This document shows positions 1 through 8,689 of a stretch of DNA of 64,000 nt, one piece after another. The notes under the pieces are model-generated. The model did no database searches. It had not been told where the DNA came from and worked only from the letters and a program-made list of their open reading frames with translations. The position numbers and the translations under genes were made by a program. The number at the start of each line of letters is the position of its first letter. Position 1 is the first letter of the stretch. The stretch covers positions 1 through 64,000 of the forward strand of contig NZ_FONH01000021.1 of NCBI RefSeq assembly GCF_900112865.1, read 5' to 3'. This DNA comes from Dyella marensis. Lineage in GTDB: Bacteria > Pseudomonadota > Gammaproteobacteria > Xanthomonadales > Rhodanobacteraceae.

Positions 1-125
1 ACCCTTCTCCCTCCGGGAGAAGGTGGCGGCAGCCGGATGAGGGTGCGGGCGGAGCGGTGCACATCACTCTTGCGCTCCGCCCGTACCCTCACCCCCAACC
101 CCTCTCCCGAGGGGAGAGGGGCTTA
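1..125. repeat. composite palindromic intergenic repeat (family 2)
   Basis: Three hairpins lie in a row: CTTCTCC/GGAGAAG at the left, a long inverted pair built on GGGTGCGGGCGGAGCG and CGCTCCGCCCGTACCC in the middle, and CCCCTCTCCC/GGAGAGGGG at the right. The same arrangement recurs, mostly inverted, at 35281-35787 and in part near 11815. It is non-coding and resembles REP/BIME-type elements; no associated transposase is in the window. The left edge is cut by the window boundary. Confidence 0.75.
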
Positions 126-206
126 CGTTGCGGCTAATGGCAGGTGGTGTTTGTCAGCGGTGCTAAAGTGCCCCGCCTCACCCACCCCCATGGAGCGAAT
201 CACGCC

Positions 207-1127
207 ATGACCACCCCCGCGCCCTATCCGATCGGCACCCCTGGCACACCCTGGGGTCCCGCCGAAGTGGCCGCATGGCTGTCGCGCCAGAGCAAGCACC
301 GCAGCTACGCCGACGAAGTGCAGAGCAAGATCGACGCCCTGCGCGCGCGCTTCGACGTCGCGGAATACGGCCGCCTGGACTACGCACCGGAAAGCTATCC
401 ACTGTTCGCGATCAAGACCCGCCACTGGCGCGACGACCTGCCCACCATGCTCATCACCGGCGGCGTGCACGGCTATGAGACCAGCGGCGTGCATGGCGCG
501 CTGCTGTTCGTCGACCGCCATGCGGCCGACTACGAAGGCCGCGCCAACCTGCTGGTGGCGCCGTGCATCAGCCCCTGGGCGTATGAGCGCATCCACCGCT
601 GGAATCCGTCCGCGATCGATCCCAACCGCTCCTTCCGCGAGAACAGCCCGGCAGGCGAGTCGGCCGCGCTGATGCAGCTGGTGGCGCCGCTGCGCGACAA
701 GGTGCTGATGCATATCGACCTGCACGAAACCACCGACACCGACGAGAGCGAATTCCGCCCCGCGCTGGCCGCGCGCGACGGCAAGCCCTCCGCGCCGGGC
801 GAGATTCCGGACGGCTTCTATCTGGTCGACGACACCGAGAACCCGCAGCCGGCGTTCCAGCAGGCGGTGATCGAGGCGGTGGCCAAGGTCACGCATATCG
901 CACCGACCGATGCCAAGGGCGAAATCATCGGCTCGACGGTGGTGGCGCCGGGCATCATCCGCTATCCGCTGCGCAAGCTGGGCTTGTGCGCCGGCGTGAC
1001 CTCGGCGCGTTATACGACGACGACCGAGGTCTATCCGGACAGCCCGCGCGCCACGCCCGAGCAGTGCAACGAAGCACAGGCGGCGGCGGTGTGTGCGGCG
1101 ATCGATTACGCGCTGGCCCATCGATAG
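207..1127 (+). CDS. M14-family zinc carboxypeptidase-like protein
   Basis: 306-residue cytosolic protein of the M14 carboxypeptidase/succinylglutamate desuccinylase fold. Visible signatures are GGVHGYE (H88 and E91, first zinc ligands), DPNR at 138-141 (substrate-binding Asn-Arg of M14 enzymes), IDLHE (H173, third zinc ligand) and TTTEVYPDSP near the C-terminus, which would carry the catalytic glutamate. The family hydrolyses C-terminal amino acids or related amide bonds; the substrate here is unknown. ATG 207 is preferred to an in-frame GTG/ATG further upstream because GGAGCG lies 8 bases before it. There is no signal peptide. It is convergent with the FUSC gene, which ends 11 bases away. 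The fold is a fairly sure call; the specificity is not. Confidence 0.82.
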   Translation: MTTPAPYPIGTPGTPWGPAEVAAWLSRQSKHRSYADEVQSKIDALRARFDVAEYGRLDYAPESYPLFAIKTRHWRDDLPTMLITGGVHGYETSGVHGALLFVDRHAADYEGRANLLVAPCISPWAYERIHRWNPSAIDPNRSFRENSPAGESAALMQLVAPLRDKVLMHIDLHETTDTDESEFRPALAARDGKPSAPGEIPDGFYLVDDTENPQPAFQQAVIEAVAKVTHIAPTDAKGEIIGSTVVAPGIIRYPLRKLGLCAGVTSARYTTTTEVYPDSPRATPEQCNEAQAAAVCAAIDYALAHR

Positions 1128-1138
1128 GGCGAGCGCCT

Positions 1139-2554
1139 TCAGCCGCTGCGCAGATCAGCGCGCAGCGCGCGTAGCAGGGGCAACAATGTGTCGGGCTCGC
1201 GCAATGCGCGTCGCGCGGCGCCGACGGCCTGTCGCAGCCTGCCCGGTGTCGCGCCCTGATCGATCAGGGCTTTTGCCGGCTCGCGGCAATCGAGCAAGGT
1301 GTCGGCCCAATCGGCCGGATGCATGGCGCGCCGGCGAAGCAGCAGGCGCGCGGCGCGGAATGGCGGCGTCACCTCCTCCACGCGATCCAGTGCAGCAGTG
1401 AAGCGCGCCGCGCTGCGTTGCTCCGTCGCCGGATCCAGCGCTTCACTCAGCGCCGCCAACGCATCCGCAAGCCGCCGGCGCAGCACATCGGTAGAGCGCA
1501 CCGGCAGCACCCACCACGCGGCAGCGATACCGACGATCGCACCCAGCACGATCTCCTCCATGCGCTGCCACAAAAGACCTGTCGGCTCGCCGCCGCCGAA
1601 GCCTTGCAGCAGCGCCAGTGCCAGCGTGACGAACAGCGCCCACCACGCATAGCCGAACGGGCGCAGCCACACGCCGAGGAATAATGCGGTGAGCATCAGG
1701 ATCGGGCTGGTGTGCCGATCGACACCGAGATGTTGGCCAAGGCCCAGCGCGATCGCCGTACCGACGGCAGCGCCCAGCACGCGCATCCCGCTCTTGTAGA
1801 CCACGTCGAGCCGGCCGCGATTGCCGCTGTTGACGATGAAGGCGGTCAGCACGATCCAGCCCCAGCGCTCGCGGAAAAACAAAAAGCCGAGCGCGAACGA
1901 CACCGCAAGCGCAACGGCCATCTGAATGGCCATGCGCGTACTCACCGCCAGGCCAGGCCTGTCCTGGGTGGCCGGTATCGCGATGGGCGCATCGTCCTCG
2001 TCAACCGGTGGCCGTATGCGCAGGCGGCGCACCAGCAGGTGGAGCATCGACACCCAGAACAGCGCCAGCAAGGCCACCACGATCGGCACCAGCCACACCG
2101 GCAACACGCCATTTGCCGTCGGCTGCACATGCGGCACGGTCAGCAGCGTCACGAAGGGCAGGGCGATCAGGCCGCCGGCACGGCGCGCCATCGCGCCGAA
2201 GCGGCGCAGCCAGATGGAGACGAACATGCCGGCCACGAATACCGCCGCGCCTGCCCACGGCCAGTGCCGCAGCAACAGCCCCACGCCGAGCGCCACCAGG
2301 CCGACCAGCGGCAGTACCACGGCTGCCTCCAGCCGTCCGCGCAGGTCGCGGTCCAGCTGGCTGCGCGAGAGCGAGAGGCACAGCACGACGGCGAGCACGG
2401 CCGGCCCAGGCCCCGGGGCGGCAACCCATGTGCACAGCATGGTGGCGATGGCCGCCAGCAGCGTGGCCAGCGCCTCGACCAGCGCGCGCAACAGCGCGGT
2501 TGTCGAGGGCAATCCATCGCGTGTTCTTGCGAAGACGGGAAGGCGCATGGGCAT
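1139..2554 (-). CDS. FUSC-family (fusaric acid resistance-like) inner-membrane protein
   Basis: About 471 residues. An N-terminal block of hydrophobic helices is followed by a soluble stretch and a second hydrophobic block beginning around STRMAIQMAVALAVSFALG and continuing through ERWGWIVLTAFIVNSGNRGR, the conserved FUSC/YccS-type segment. Family members are inner-membrane proteins linked to aromatic-acid or aryl-ester efflux, usually with an HlyD-type partner. No such partner is adjacent, so a transport role is only inferred. The start is uncertain: two close ATGs (2554 and 2548) fit, and the frame stays open further upstream. The last 110 residues are a soluble helical tail. Confidence 0.78.
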   Translation of the reverse strand: MPMRLPVFARTRDGLPSTTALLRALVEALATLLAAIATMLCTWVAAPGPGPAVLAVVLCLSLSRSQLDRDLRGRLEAAVVLPLVGLVALGVGLLLRHWPWAGAAVFVAGMFVSIWLRRFGAMARRAGGLIALPFVTLLTVPHVQPTANGVLPVWLVPIVVALLALFWVSMLHLLVRRLRIRPPVDEDDAPIAIPATQDRPGLAVSTRMAIQMAVALAVSFALGFLFFRERWGWIVLTAFIVNSGNRGRLDVVYKSGMRVLGAAVGTAIALGLGQHLGVDRHTSPILMLTALFLGVWLRPFGYAWWALFVTLALALLQGFGGGEPTGLLWQRMEEIVLGAIVGIAAAWWVLPVRSTDVLRRRLADALAALSEALDPATEQRSAARFTAALDRVEEVTPPFRAARLLLRRRAMHPADWADTLLDCREPAKALIDQGATPGRLRQAVGAARRALREPDTLLPLLRALRADLRSG

Positions 2555-2634
2555 CCAGGCTCGAGCGGTGCGCCATCCTAATCGTTGCCGCGCGGGACGG
2601 CGCATGCCTTCCGGCATCGCCGTCCCGCTTGCGC

Positions 2635-3501
2635 CTAGCCTGGCTGCCCGAGCGCGTCCAGTTCGGCGATCACCGCGTCGGACAGCGACAGCTGCGCCGC
2701 CTGCAGGTTTTCATGCAGATGCTTGACCGACGAGGTGCCCGGGATCAGCAGGATGTTCGGCGAGCGATGCAGCAACCACGCCAGCGCGAGCTGCATCGGC
2801 GTCGCCTTCAGCGACGCGGCGATGCCGGAGAGTCCGTCCGACTGGATCGGCGTAAAGCCGCCGAGCGGGAAGAACGGCACGTAGGCGATGCCCTCGCGAG
2901 CCAGTTCGTCCACCAGTGCGTCATCCTGGCGATGCACCAGGTTGTAATGGTTCTGCACGCACACGATCGGGGCGATGCCGCGCGCTTCGGCCACCTGCGC
3001 CGAGGTGACATTGCTCAGCCCGATATGGCGCACCAGGCCCTGCCGTTGCATTTCCGCGAGGGCGGCGACCTGCGTGGCGATAGAGCCCTCGCTGGGTGCA
3101 TGGACGTCGCCCATGATGCGCATGTTGACGATCTCCAGCACGTCCACGCCCAGGTTGCGCAGATTGTCGTGCACGGCCCGCTCGAGTTCCTGCGGCGACT
3201 GCGCCGGCAGCCAGGAGCCTTCGGCGCCGCGGACCGCGCCCACCTTGGTGACGATCAGCAGCTTGTCCGGATAGGGGTGCAAGGCCTCGCGGATGATCTG
3301 GTTGGTGACGTGCGGACCGTAGAAGTCGCTGGTGTCGATATGGTCGACGCCGGCGGCCACGGCCTCGCGCAGCACGGCGACGGCGGCGGCGCGGTCCTTG
3401 GGCGGACCGAACACGCCCGGGCCGGCCAGCTGCATGGCACCGTAACCCATGCGGTTGACGGTGCGGCCGGCGAAGGAATAGGTCGAAGCGGAGGGGGTCA
3501 T
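2635..3501 (-). CDS. aldo/keto reductase
   Basis: 288 residues, a single (beta/alpha)8 NADPH-dependent oxidoreductase. The catalytic tetrad is recognisable: Asp and Tyr in DHIDTSDFYGPH, Lys in LLIVTKVG, and a following segment ending in IVNMRIMG where the usual His position is less canonical. The GLSNVTSAQV and IPGTSSVKHLHEN cofactor-binding segments are present. The start is ATG 3501 with AGAAGG seven bases upstream. It is transcribed divergently from the LysR regulator at 3600 across 98 bases, a standard arrangement in which the LysR protein controls the reductase. The substrate is unknown. Confidence 0.88.
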   Translation of the reverse strand: MTPSASTYSFAGRTVNRMGYGAMQLAGPGVFGPPKDRAAAVAVLREAVAAGVDHIDTSDFYGPHVTNQIIREALHPYPDKLLIVTKVGAVRGAEGSWLPAQSPQELERAVHDNLRNLGVDVLEIVNMRIMGDVHAPSEGSIATQVAALAEMQRQGLVRHIGLSNVTSAQVAEARGIAPIVCVQNHYNLVHRQDDALVDELAREGIAYVPFFPLGGFTPIQSDGLSGIAASLKATPMQLALAWLLHRSPNILLIPGTSSVKHLHENLQAAQLSLSDAVIAELDALGQPG

Positions 3502-3599
3502 GGCGATGCCTTCTGGGTGGACAGGACGCCTACTATGGGGAAAGCCCGGCTGGCGGATAATCCGGCCCCATGTGCACGGGTTGTGCGAAGGAATGAACA

Positions 3600-4502
3600 A
3601 TGGCCGAGATCAACGATCTCATGGCGTTCGTGTCGGTAGTGCAGGCCGGCGGCTTCCGCGACGCGGCCCGCGCCGGCGACATCTCCGCGTCCGGCCTCAG
3701 CGCGGCGGTGCGGCGGCTGGAGACCAAGCTTGGCGTGCGCCTGCTCAACCGCACCACGCGCAGCGTGGCGCCGACCGAGGCCGGGCAGCGCCTGATCGAG
3801 CGGCTGGCGCCGGCGCTCACCGAGATGGAAGCGGCGCTGGATGTGCTCAACGGTTTCCGCGACCAGCCGGCCGGCACCTTGCGCCTCAACGTGCCGGCGG
3901 GCGTCTCGCGCACGGTGCTGCCGCCGATCGTGATCGGTTTCATGCAGCGCTATCCGGACATCCGCATGGAAATCGTGGTCGAGGACAGCTTCGTCGACGT
4001 GCTGTCCGCCGGTTGCGATGCGGGCATCCGCTACGACGAACGGCTGGAGCAGGACATGATCGCGGTGCCGCTGGGGCCGCGCGTGGAGCGTTTCGCCACG
4101 GCCGCGGCGCCGGCATACCTCGATGCCCGCGGCCGGCCGCAGCATCCGCGCGACCTGCTCGCCCACGACTGCCTGCGCGGGCGCTTCGCCAGCGGTGCGA
4201 TGCCGCTGTGGGAGTTCGAGCGCGACGGCGAAGTGGTGCGCGTCGATCCGTCCGGTCCGCTGGTGGTGAGTCCCGGCGGCGCGTTCGACCTGAAGATCCA
4301 TGCCGCAGTGTCGGGGCTGGGCGTGATCCATCTCTACGAGGAGCTGCTGCGGCCGCATCTGGACAGCGGTGCGCTGGAGCCGATCCTGGAATCCTGGTGC
4401 CAGGACTTCTCCGGACCGTTCCTCTATTACCCCGGACGGCGCCATCTGCCTGCGCCGTTGCGGGCGTTTGTCGACTTCGTGAAGGCCGCAACGCCGGCGT
4501 AG
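3600..4502 (+). CDS. LysR-family transcriptional regulator
   Basis: 300 residues. An N-terminal winged helix-turn-helix (residues 1-60, ISASGLSAAVRRLETKLGVR as recognition region, then LLNRTTRSVAPTEAG) is followed by a LysR substrate-binding domain from about residue 90 (GTLRLNVPAGVSRTVLPPIV). Length and layout are typical. It is divergent from the aldo/keto reductase, its likely target, with a possible GATAAT minus-10 hexamer near 3555. GAAGGA precedes the ATG. The stop codon TAG (4500-4502) lies inside the palindromic repeat that begins at 4497, so the last codons run into the repeat. Confidence 0.92.
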   Translation: MAEINDLMAFVSVVQAGGFRDAARAGDISASGLSAAVRRLETKLGVRLLNRTTRSVAPTEAGQRLIERLAPALTEMEAALDVLNGFRDQPAGTLRLNVPAGVSRTVLPPIVIGFMQRYPDIRMEIVVEDSFVDVLSAGCDAGIRYDERLEQDMIAVPLGPRVERFATAAAPAYLDARGRPQHPRDLLAHDCLRGRFASGAMPLWEFERDGEVVRVDPSGPLVVSPGGAFDLKIHAAVSGLGVIHLYEELLRPHLDSGALEPILESWCQDFSGPFLYYPGRRHLPAPLRAFVDFVKAATPA

Positions 4503-4640
4503 GTTGGGGTGAGCGCAGCGAACCCCAGCGTGTGCGTGCGTGGTGATGCCCGGTTGGGGTTCGCCTTCGGCTCACCCCAACCTACGCCGGCCGGTTCAGC
4601 GATCGAGCGTAGGTTGGGGTGAGCGCAGCGAACCCCAACG
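4497..4640. repeat. GTAGGTTGGGGTGAGC palindromic repeats (family 1), one pair plus a half copy
   Basis: An arm GTAGGTTGGGGTGAGC begins at 4499 and its inverted partner GCTCACCCCAACCTAC lies at about 4570-4585. A third arm of the same sequence runs from 4608 in the original orientation, followed by the shared tail GCAGCGAACCCCA. Related copies are at 12081-12174, 29596-29679 and 55577-55615. The element supplies the LysR stop codon on its left and lies just downstream of the TonB-dependent receptor gene on its right, so it could act as a transcript-end hairpin for both. Confidence 0.85.
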
Positions 4641-4671
4641 TGTGCGTGCGCGGTGACGGCGGTTGGGTCGT

Positions 4672-7290
4672 TTACAGCTTGAAATTCGCGCTCAATGTAT
4701 ACGTCCGTCCATTCTTGTACGCATTGTACGGCTGGTTCGGCGAACCGTTGTAGACGAAGTAGGTCTCGTCCAGCAGGTTGTTGCCGTCCAGCTGCAGGCG
4801 CAGGTGGTCGTTGACTTCATACGACACCGACGCGTCGAGCTGGCGGAAGCGGCCGGTGATCTGCTGCGACTGCAGCGTGCCGATCTGGGTGAAGTACGGC
4901 GAGCGGCGGCTGAAGGTGACGCGTGCGCTCCACGGGCCCTGCTCGTAGTACGGCGTGAGGGTGAAGGCATTCTTCGAGTTGTACGGCAGCGGGAAATCGT
5001 TGCTGGTGTCGTCGTCCGAGTAGGTGTAGTTCGCCGCCAGGCCGAAACCGTGGCCGAAGCTGGTCTGGTAGGTCAGCGACACGCCCTTGACCTTGGCCAC
5101 GCCCGCGTTGGTCGGCGTCACCATCTGGTACACGGTGTTCTGCTGCTGGGTCAGGTTGTAGTAGGTGCGCGCCACCGTGGTGTACAGCACGTAGTCGCTG
5201 ATGCGGCGGAAGAAGAACTCCGCCGACAGCAGGCTGTTCTCCGCGAAGTACCACTCCGCAGTGGCATCGTAGTTGGTGGACTTGTACGGCTTGAGGTTGA
5301 CGTTGCCGGAGGAGCCGGTCTGCGTGCGATCGTCCAGCGCCACGTACGGCGTCATGTCCTGGTAGCGCGGGCGGGCCAGGGTCTTGGCCGCGGCGAAGCG
5401 CAGGGTCAGGTCGTCGCGTACGTCATAGGCGATGTTGAACGAGGGCAGCCACTCGTTGTAGCTGTTCTTCTGGTCGACTGGCTGGTACTGGTTGTCGGCG
5501 ATCACGTTGTAGCCGGTGATGCCGTTGCGCGTGTGGATATAGCGCGCGCCGAGATTGCCGCGGTAGTTCTCGCCGCCGAAGTCGCCCTGGATATAGAAGG
5601 CGCGATTCTGCTCGGAGATCGCATAGGTGGCCTTCGGGTCCATCGGCGCATCGGTGAACAGCGTGTTGACGTACTGCTTCAAGCCGCCCTTGCTGATCTG
5701 CACCCAGCGCGCCATGTTGCCGGCGGGGCTGAGGCCGTCGAGATAATCGCCGCCGGTCATGCCGCCCTGCAGATCGGCCAGCGTCACGCCGCTGTTGTCG
5801 AGGGTGGGGATGCTGGCGGCGTAGTTGGTCTGGCCGTTGAAGTGATTGCTGCTCTTGATGCCCAGCTCCACCGTGTTGAGCGGCCCCAGCGTCAGGTCGT
5901 GGCTGAAGTCGGCCTGGAAGTAGCGCTCGCGGTCGTAGCTCGGCGCGCGGCTGAAGCCGGCGCCGTGGGCGAGCATCTGGCTGGCGTCGGTGGGATCGGT
6001 GTTGTAGTTGATCTGCGGATGCTCGCCGGCGAGGTTCCAGTTGTAGCCGCCGTAGCCGCGGAACTGCAGGCTGTAGATGCCCTGCGAGCCGCCGGAGGAA
6101 TTGGTGTAGCCGATCTGGCTCGACGCATTCCAGCCTTCGCCGTGCCAGTCGGCACGCAGCTGCAGGGCGCCGGTGTTGACCTTGGAGAAGCGCTCGTAGC
6201 CGTCCAGATAGGTCGGCGCGTTGGCGCCGTACGAGCCGCCGGTGGCCACGCCGTTGGCGACGTTGACCGACGTTGCCGCCGGTGCGCTGCCGGACCAGTC
6301 GCCGTAGCGGCTCTGGTTGTAGTTGTCGAACTTCTCGGTGACGTACAGCCCGGTGAAGTTCAGCTCGAACGACTGGTTCGGTTTCCACTGCACGCCGGTG
6401 GCCACGCCGTCGCGCTTGCGATGCTGCTGGAACAGCGCGGTGTTGATCGCGGTGGGGTAGGTGAAGCTGCTGCCCGGCGGTACCACGCTGGCAGGGAACT
6501 GGTGATTGGGATCGGTATCGGTCGGATCGTTGGCGCGCTGGTAGCCGAAGATTTCCGTGCCTTCGCGGTAGATCACGCGGTCCGAGTGCATCAGCGAGCC
6601 GAGCACGCCGAAGGTGCCTTCGGCGTTTTTCCAGCTGTACAGCATAGAGGCATTCGGCTTGCCCTTGTCGGCGCGGTCGTTGTAGCCGTAGCTGACCGTG
6701 CCGGTGAGCGTGTTGGCTTTGAGATCCAGCGGACGGCGCGTGTTGACGATCACCGTGCCGCCGATGCTGCCTTCGTCGATGCGCGCCTGCGGCGTCTTGT
6801 ACACCTCGGCGGTGCCGATGATTTCCGAAGTGAGCAGGCTGTAGTTGAAGGAGCGGCCGTCCGGATGGTTCGGATCGCTGGTCCAGTTGGTGGAAGCCAC
6901 TGTCTGGCCGTTGAGCAGCAGGCGATTGAGCGCCGGATCGGTGCCGAGGATGGAGACCTTGTCGCCCTCGCCGAAGTTGCGGTCCACGCTGATGCCCGGC
7001 AGGTGCGACAGCGACTCGGCCACGTTGGTATCGGGGAACTTGCCCACGTCCTCGGCGGAGATGGCGTCGATGATCGAGTCGGAGTTGCGCTTCAGATCCA
7101 GCGACTTCTGCAGGCTGGCGCGGATGCCGCTGACCGTGACGGTCTCCAGCTGCTTGGCCTGGCCCTGCGCAGGCTTGGACTGATCGTCATTCTGCGGTGC
7201 GCTGGTATTGGCGTCCTGCGCTATCGCGGTGCCGGCACAGAACAGTGCGGCGAGGATGCTGATGGTGAGCGTGCTTCTGCGGTAGTCCAT
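4672..7290 (-). CDS. TonB-dependent outer-membrane receptor
   Basis: 872 residues. A signal peptide (first ~24 residues, ending GTAIAQD) is followed by a TonB-box-like segment (LETVTVSG), then the plug domain (RNSDSIIDAISAEDVGKFPD, then NVAESLSHLPGISVDR, LNGQTV), and a 22-strand barrel ending in the typical aromatic-rich strand TYTLSANFKL. The plug style, with DAISAEDVGKFPD and LNRLLLNGQ, is that of the Xanthomonas/Caulobacter receptors that import carbohydrate oligomers (TIGR01782 type) rather than classical siderophore receptors. The substrate is not determined. A sigma70-like promoter overlapped by a CG-centred palindrome lies upstream at 7512-7540; a closely similar palindrome lies upstream of the chitinase at 27491-28831, hinting at a chito-oligosaccharide ligand (inference). 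Confidence 0.93.
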   Translation of the reverse strand: MDYRRSTLTISILAALFCAGTAIAQDANTSAPQNDDQSKPAQGQAKQLETVTVSGIRASLQKSLDLKRNSDSIIDAISAEDVGKFPDTNVAESLSHLPGISVDRNFGEGDKVSILGTDPALNRLLLNGQTVASTNWTSDPNHPDGRSFNYSLLTSEIIGTAEVYKTPQARIDEGSIGGTVIVNTRRPLDLKANTLTGTVSYGYNDRADKGKPNASMLYSWKNAEGTFGVLGSLMHSDRVIYREGTEIFGYQRANDPTDTDPNHQFPASVVPPGSSFTYPTAINTALFQQHRKRDGVATGVQWKPNQSFELNFTGLYVTEKFDNYNQSRYGDWSGSAPAATSVNVANGVATGGSYGANAPTYLDGYERFSKVNTGALQLRADWHGEGWNASSQIGYTNSSGGSQGIYSLQFRGYGGYNWNLAGEHPQINYNTDPTDASQMLAHGAGFSRAPSYDRERYFQADFSHDLTLGPLNTVELGIKSSNHFNGQTNYAASIPTLDNSGVTLADLQGGMTGGDYLDGLSPAGNMARWVQISKGGLKQYVNTLFTDAPMDPKATYAISEQNRAFYIQGDFGGENYRGNLGARYIHTRNGITGYNVIADNQYQPVDQKNSYNEWLPSFNIAYDVRDDLTLRFAAAKTLARPRYQDMTPYVALDDRTQTGSSGNVNLKPYKSTNYDATAEWYFAENSLLSAEFFFRRISDYVLYTTVARTYYNLTQQQNTVYQMVTPTNAGVAKVKGVSLTYQTSFGHGFGLAANYTYSDDDTSNDFPLPYNSKNAFTLTPYYEQGPWSARVTFSRRSPYFTQIGTLQSQQITGRFRQLDASVSYEVNDHLRLQLDGNNLLDETYFVYNGSPNQPYNAYKNGRTYTLSANFKL

Positions 7291-7511
7291 GGGTCGATGC
7301 CTCCGATCGGGGGTTTGTGCCGGATGTCGCGCATCCGGTCGTTTTCGTAGGACGAACGAAACCGCACGGGCCCGAAGCCCGTGTGCGCTTGTTCGTCGTT
7401 GCTCAGGTCCTGCGCCGCGTCTGTTCCGGCCGGCCCGTCAGCCCCCCGCTGTCGGAACCGTCCTGCGGCCTCTCCGTCGAACCCTTCCCTTTCAACGGCG
7501 GAGTGGGTGAA

Positions 7512-7540
7512 GTCTTAGGTGCGCCCGATAACGTTGTCAA
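7512..7540 (-). promoter_or_regulatory. receptor promoter with overlapping CG-centred operator
   Basis: On the minus strand, TTGACA (7540-7535) is a perfect minus-35 box, followed by a 17-base spacer and TAAGAC (7517-7512) as a weaker minus-10. The palindrome GATAACGTTGTC (7527-7538) covers the minus-35 box, a position suited to repression. Central ACGT with symmetrical GAYAAC/GTTRTC arms is the style of LacI-family operators; I recall a similar GACA-CG-TGTC motif for Xanthomonas N-acetylglucosamine regulation, but that link is from memory. The site is 237-263 bases before the receptor ATG, giving a long leader. Confidence 0.6.
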
Positions 7541-7636
7541 CGAATTTTTGCCACGATCTAAACGACGGTGGTCAATATCTAAGCTATTGAGTGGTTGAGC
7601 CTTTATGGCGCATCGCAAAAATTTGTGCGGTCTAAT

Positions 7637-7650
7637 TTGAATCGATTCAA
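7637..7650. promoter_or_regulatory. perfect 14-bp palindrome, candidate LacI-type operator
   Basis: TTGAATCGATTCAA is a perfect palindrome with a central CG, in the 535-base gap between the receptor (start 7290, leftward) and the exported protein at 7826 (rightward). LacI/GalR-family operators commonly have an AANCGNTT core. It could serve either gene, being 176 bases from the rightward start and about 100 bases upstream of the receptor promoter. Apart from this and the receptor promoter I see nothing else in the gap. Confidence 0.4.
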
Positions 7651-7825
7651 GCGGGGCGCCGATGTGCGCGTTTTGCAGTGCACACATGACTCGTACTTAA
7701 AGCATGGGCGGAGGATTTCATCCGGACGCCGCGGCATGGCGGGCCAGGCATGACCACGTTGTCGCGCGTTGGCCATACAGTGGCGGGCAGAAGCACACAC
7801 CAGTCATGCAAAGGGGAGCATGTCG

Positions 7826-8353
7826 ATGAAGGCGTATGTCGCGTGGGTTGTGCCGTTGCTGGTCTCGCTCGGCTTGCCGGGCATCGTGCGTGGCGAAGAA
7901 GCCGTCACCGTCTCGGTATGCGCGGTGATGGCAGCGCCGCTCGATTTCGATCGGCATGTCATTCGCGTCGAGGGCACGGTGGATCACGCCGATGAAGGGT
8001 TCACCATCTCCGATCCAGCCTGCCCGGGCCGGCAGATCTGGCTGGAATACGGCGGCAAGACCGGTTCCGACACCGCTTATTGCTGCGGCAACATGTCCGA
8101 GCGGCATCGCAAAGAACCGCTGACCATCGACGGCGTCGAAACGCAACTCATCGAAGACAAGCCGTTCCGCCATTTCGATCGCATCGTGCGCAGCGCTTAT
8201 AGCGTGACAATGCATGCGGTCGTGGAGGGCCACTTCTTCGCGCGCAAGGCGCCGGCGAATTCATTCGGCGGCGGCTACGGGCACTTCGGCGGCTTCAGCC
8301 TGTTGGTGGTCGAGCGAGTCCATGAGGCGACCCGCCTGAGTCATAGCTCGTAG
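7826..8353 (+). CDS. exported protein of unknown function
   Basis: 175 residues. A signal peptide (MKAYVAWVVPLLVSLGLPG, cleavage near VRGEE) precedes a small domain opening VSVCAVMAAPLDFDRHVIRV then EGTVD, which reads like an OB-fold-type beta barrel. Cysteines (SVCAV, DPACPG, AYCCGN) probably form disulfides in the periplasm. Start: AAGGGGAG at 7811-7818 is well placed for ATG 7826 and too close for ATG 7820. The C-terminus is glycine-rich (FGGGYGHFGGF). I do not recognise a named family. The palindrome at 7637-7650 may regulate it. Confidence 0.72.
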   Translation: MKAYVAWVVPLLVSLGLPGIVRGEEAVTVSVCAVMAAPLDFDRHVIRVEGTVDHADEGFTISDPACPGRQIWLEYGGKTGSDTAYCCGNMSERHRKEPLTIDGVETQLIEDKPFRHFDRIVRSAYSVTMHAVVEGHFFARKAPANSFGGGYGHFGGFSLLVVERVHEATRLSHSS

Positions 8354-8371
8354 CTCTGTGGCGCCACGCGC

Positions 8372-8548
8372 TCAGCGCGGCGTGCGCAGGACCGAATTGC
8401 GCAACGCGTCTTCCCGCTGCAATTCGTCCAGCTCGGAGGTCTCCACCGTATCCAGCACGTTGTGGCCGGGGCGATGCATGCCCGGGTGTTCGTTCGTGTC
8501 GGCCGGGTCCGGATGGATATGCGTTTCGCCGGGCGTCTTGTGGGTCAT
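8372..8548 (-). CDS. small hydrophilic hypothetical protein
   Basis: A possible 58-residue protein starting MTHKTPGETHIHPDPADTNE and ending in a charged helix (TSELDELQREDALRNSVLR). The composition, acidic with histidines and a plausible C-terminal helix, is protein-like, and the frame sits exactly in the gap between two rightward genes. No clear Shine-Dalgarno sequence precedes the ATG, and the frame is open far upstream as an antisense shadow of the serine hydrolase. It could therefore be chance; conservation in relatives would decide. Confidence 0.35.
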   Translation of the reverse strand: MTHKTPGETHIHPDPADTNEHPGMHRPGHNVLDTVETSELDELQREDALRNSVLRTPR

Positions 8549-8689
8549 GGGGAAGCAGCGCAATGCCGGTTGGCGGGAGTCACGATGATGGGGGCGGGCA
8601 TGGCGGAAGTCACGTTGTTGGGGCGAAGCTCGCGGTACTAGAGTCGAACGGGTGCGCGCGCAAATTCTTGCGCAGGCCAAGGGGCAGAC

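Noticed and set aside
4663-7350. 895-residue open frame on the plus strand across the TonB-dependent receptor gene
   Set aside because: Its translation is Val/Arg/Gly-rich with no domain and is the antisense image of a receptor whose every motif is recognisable.
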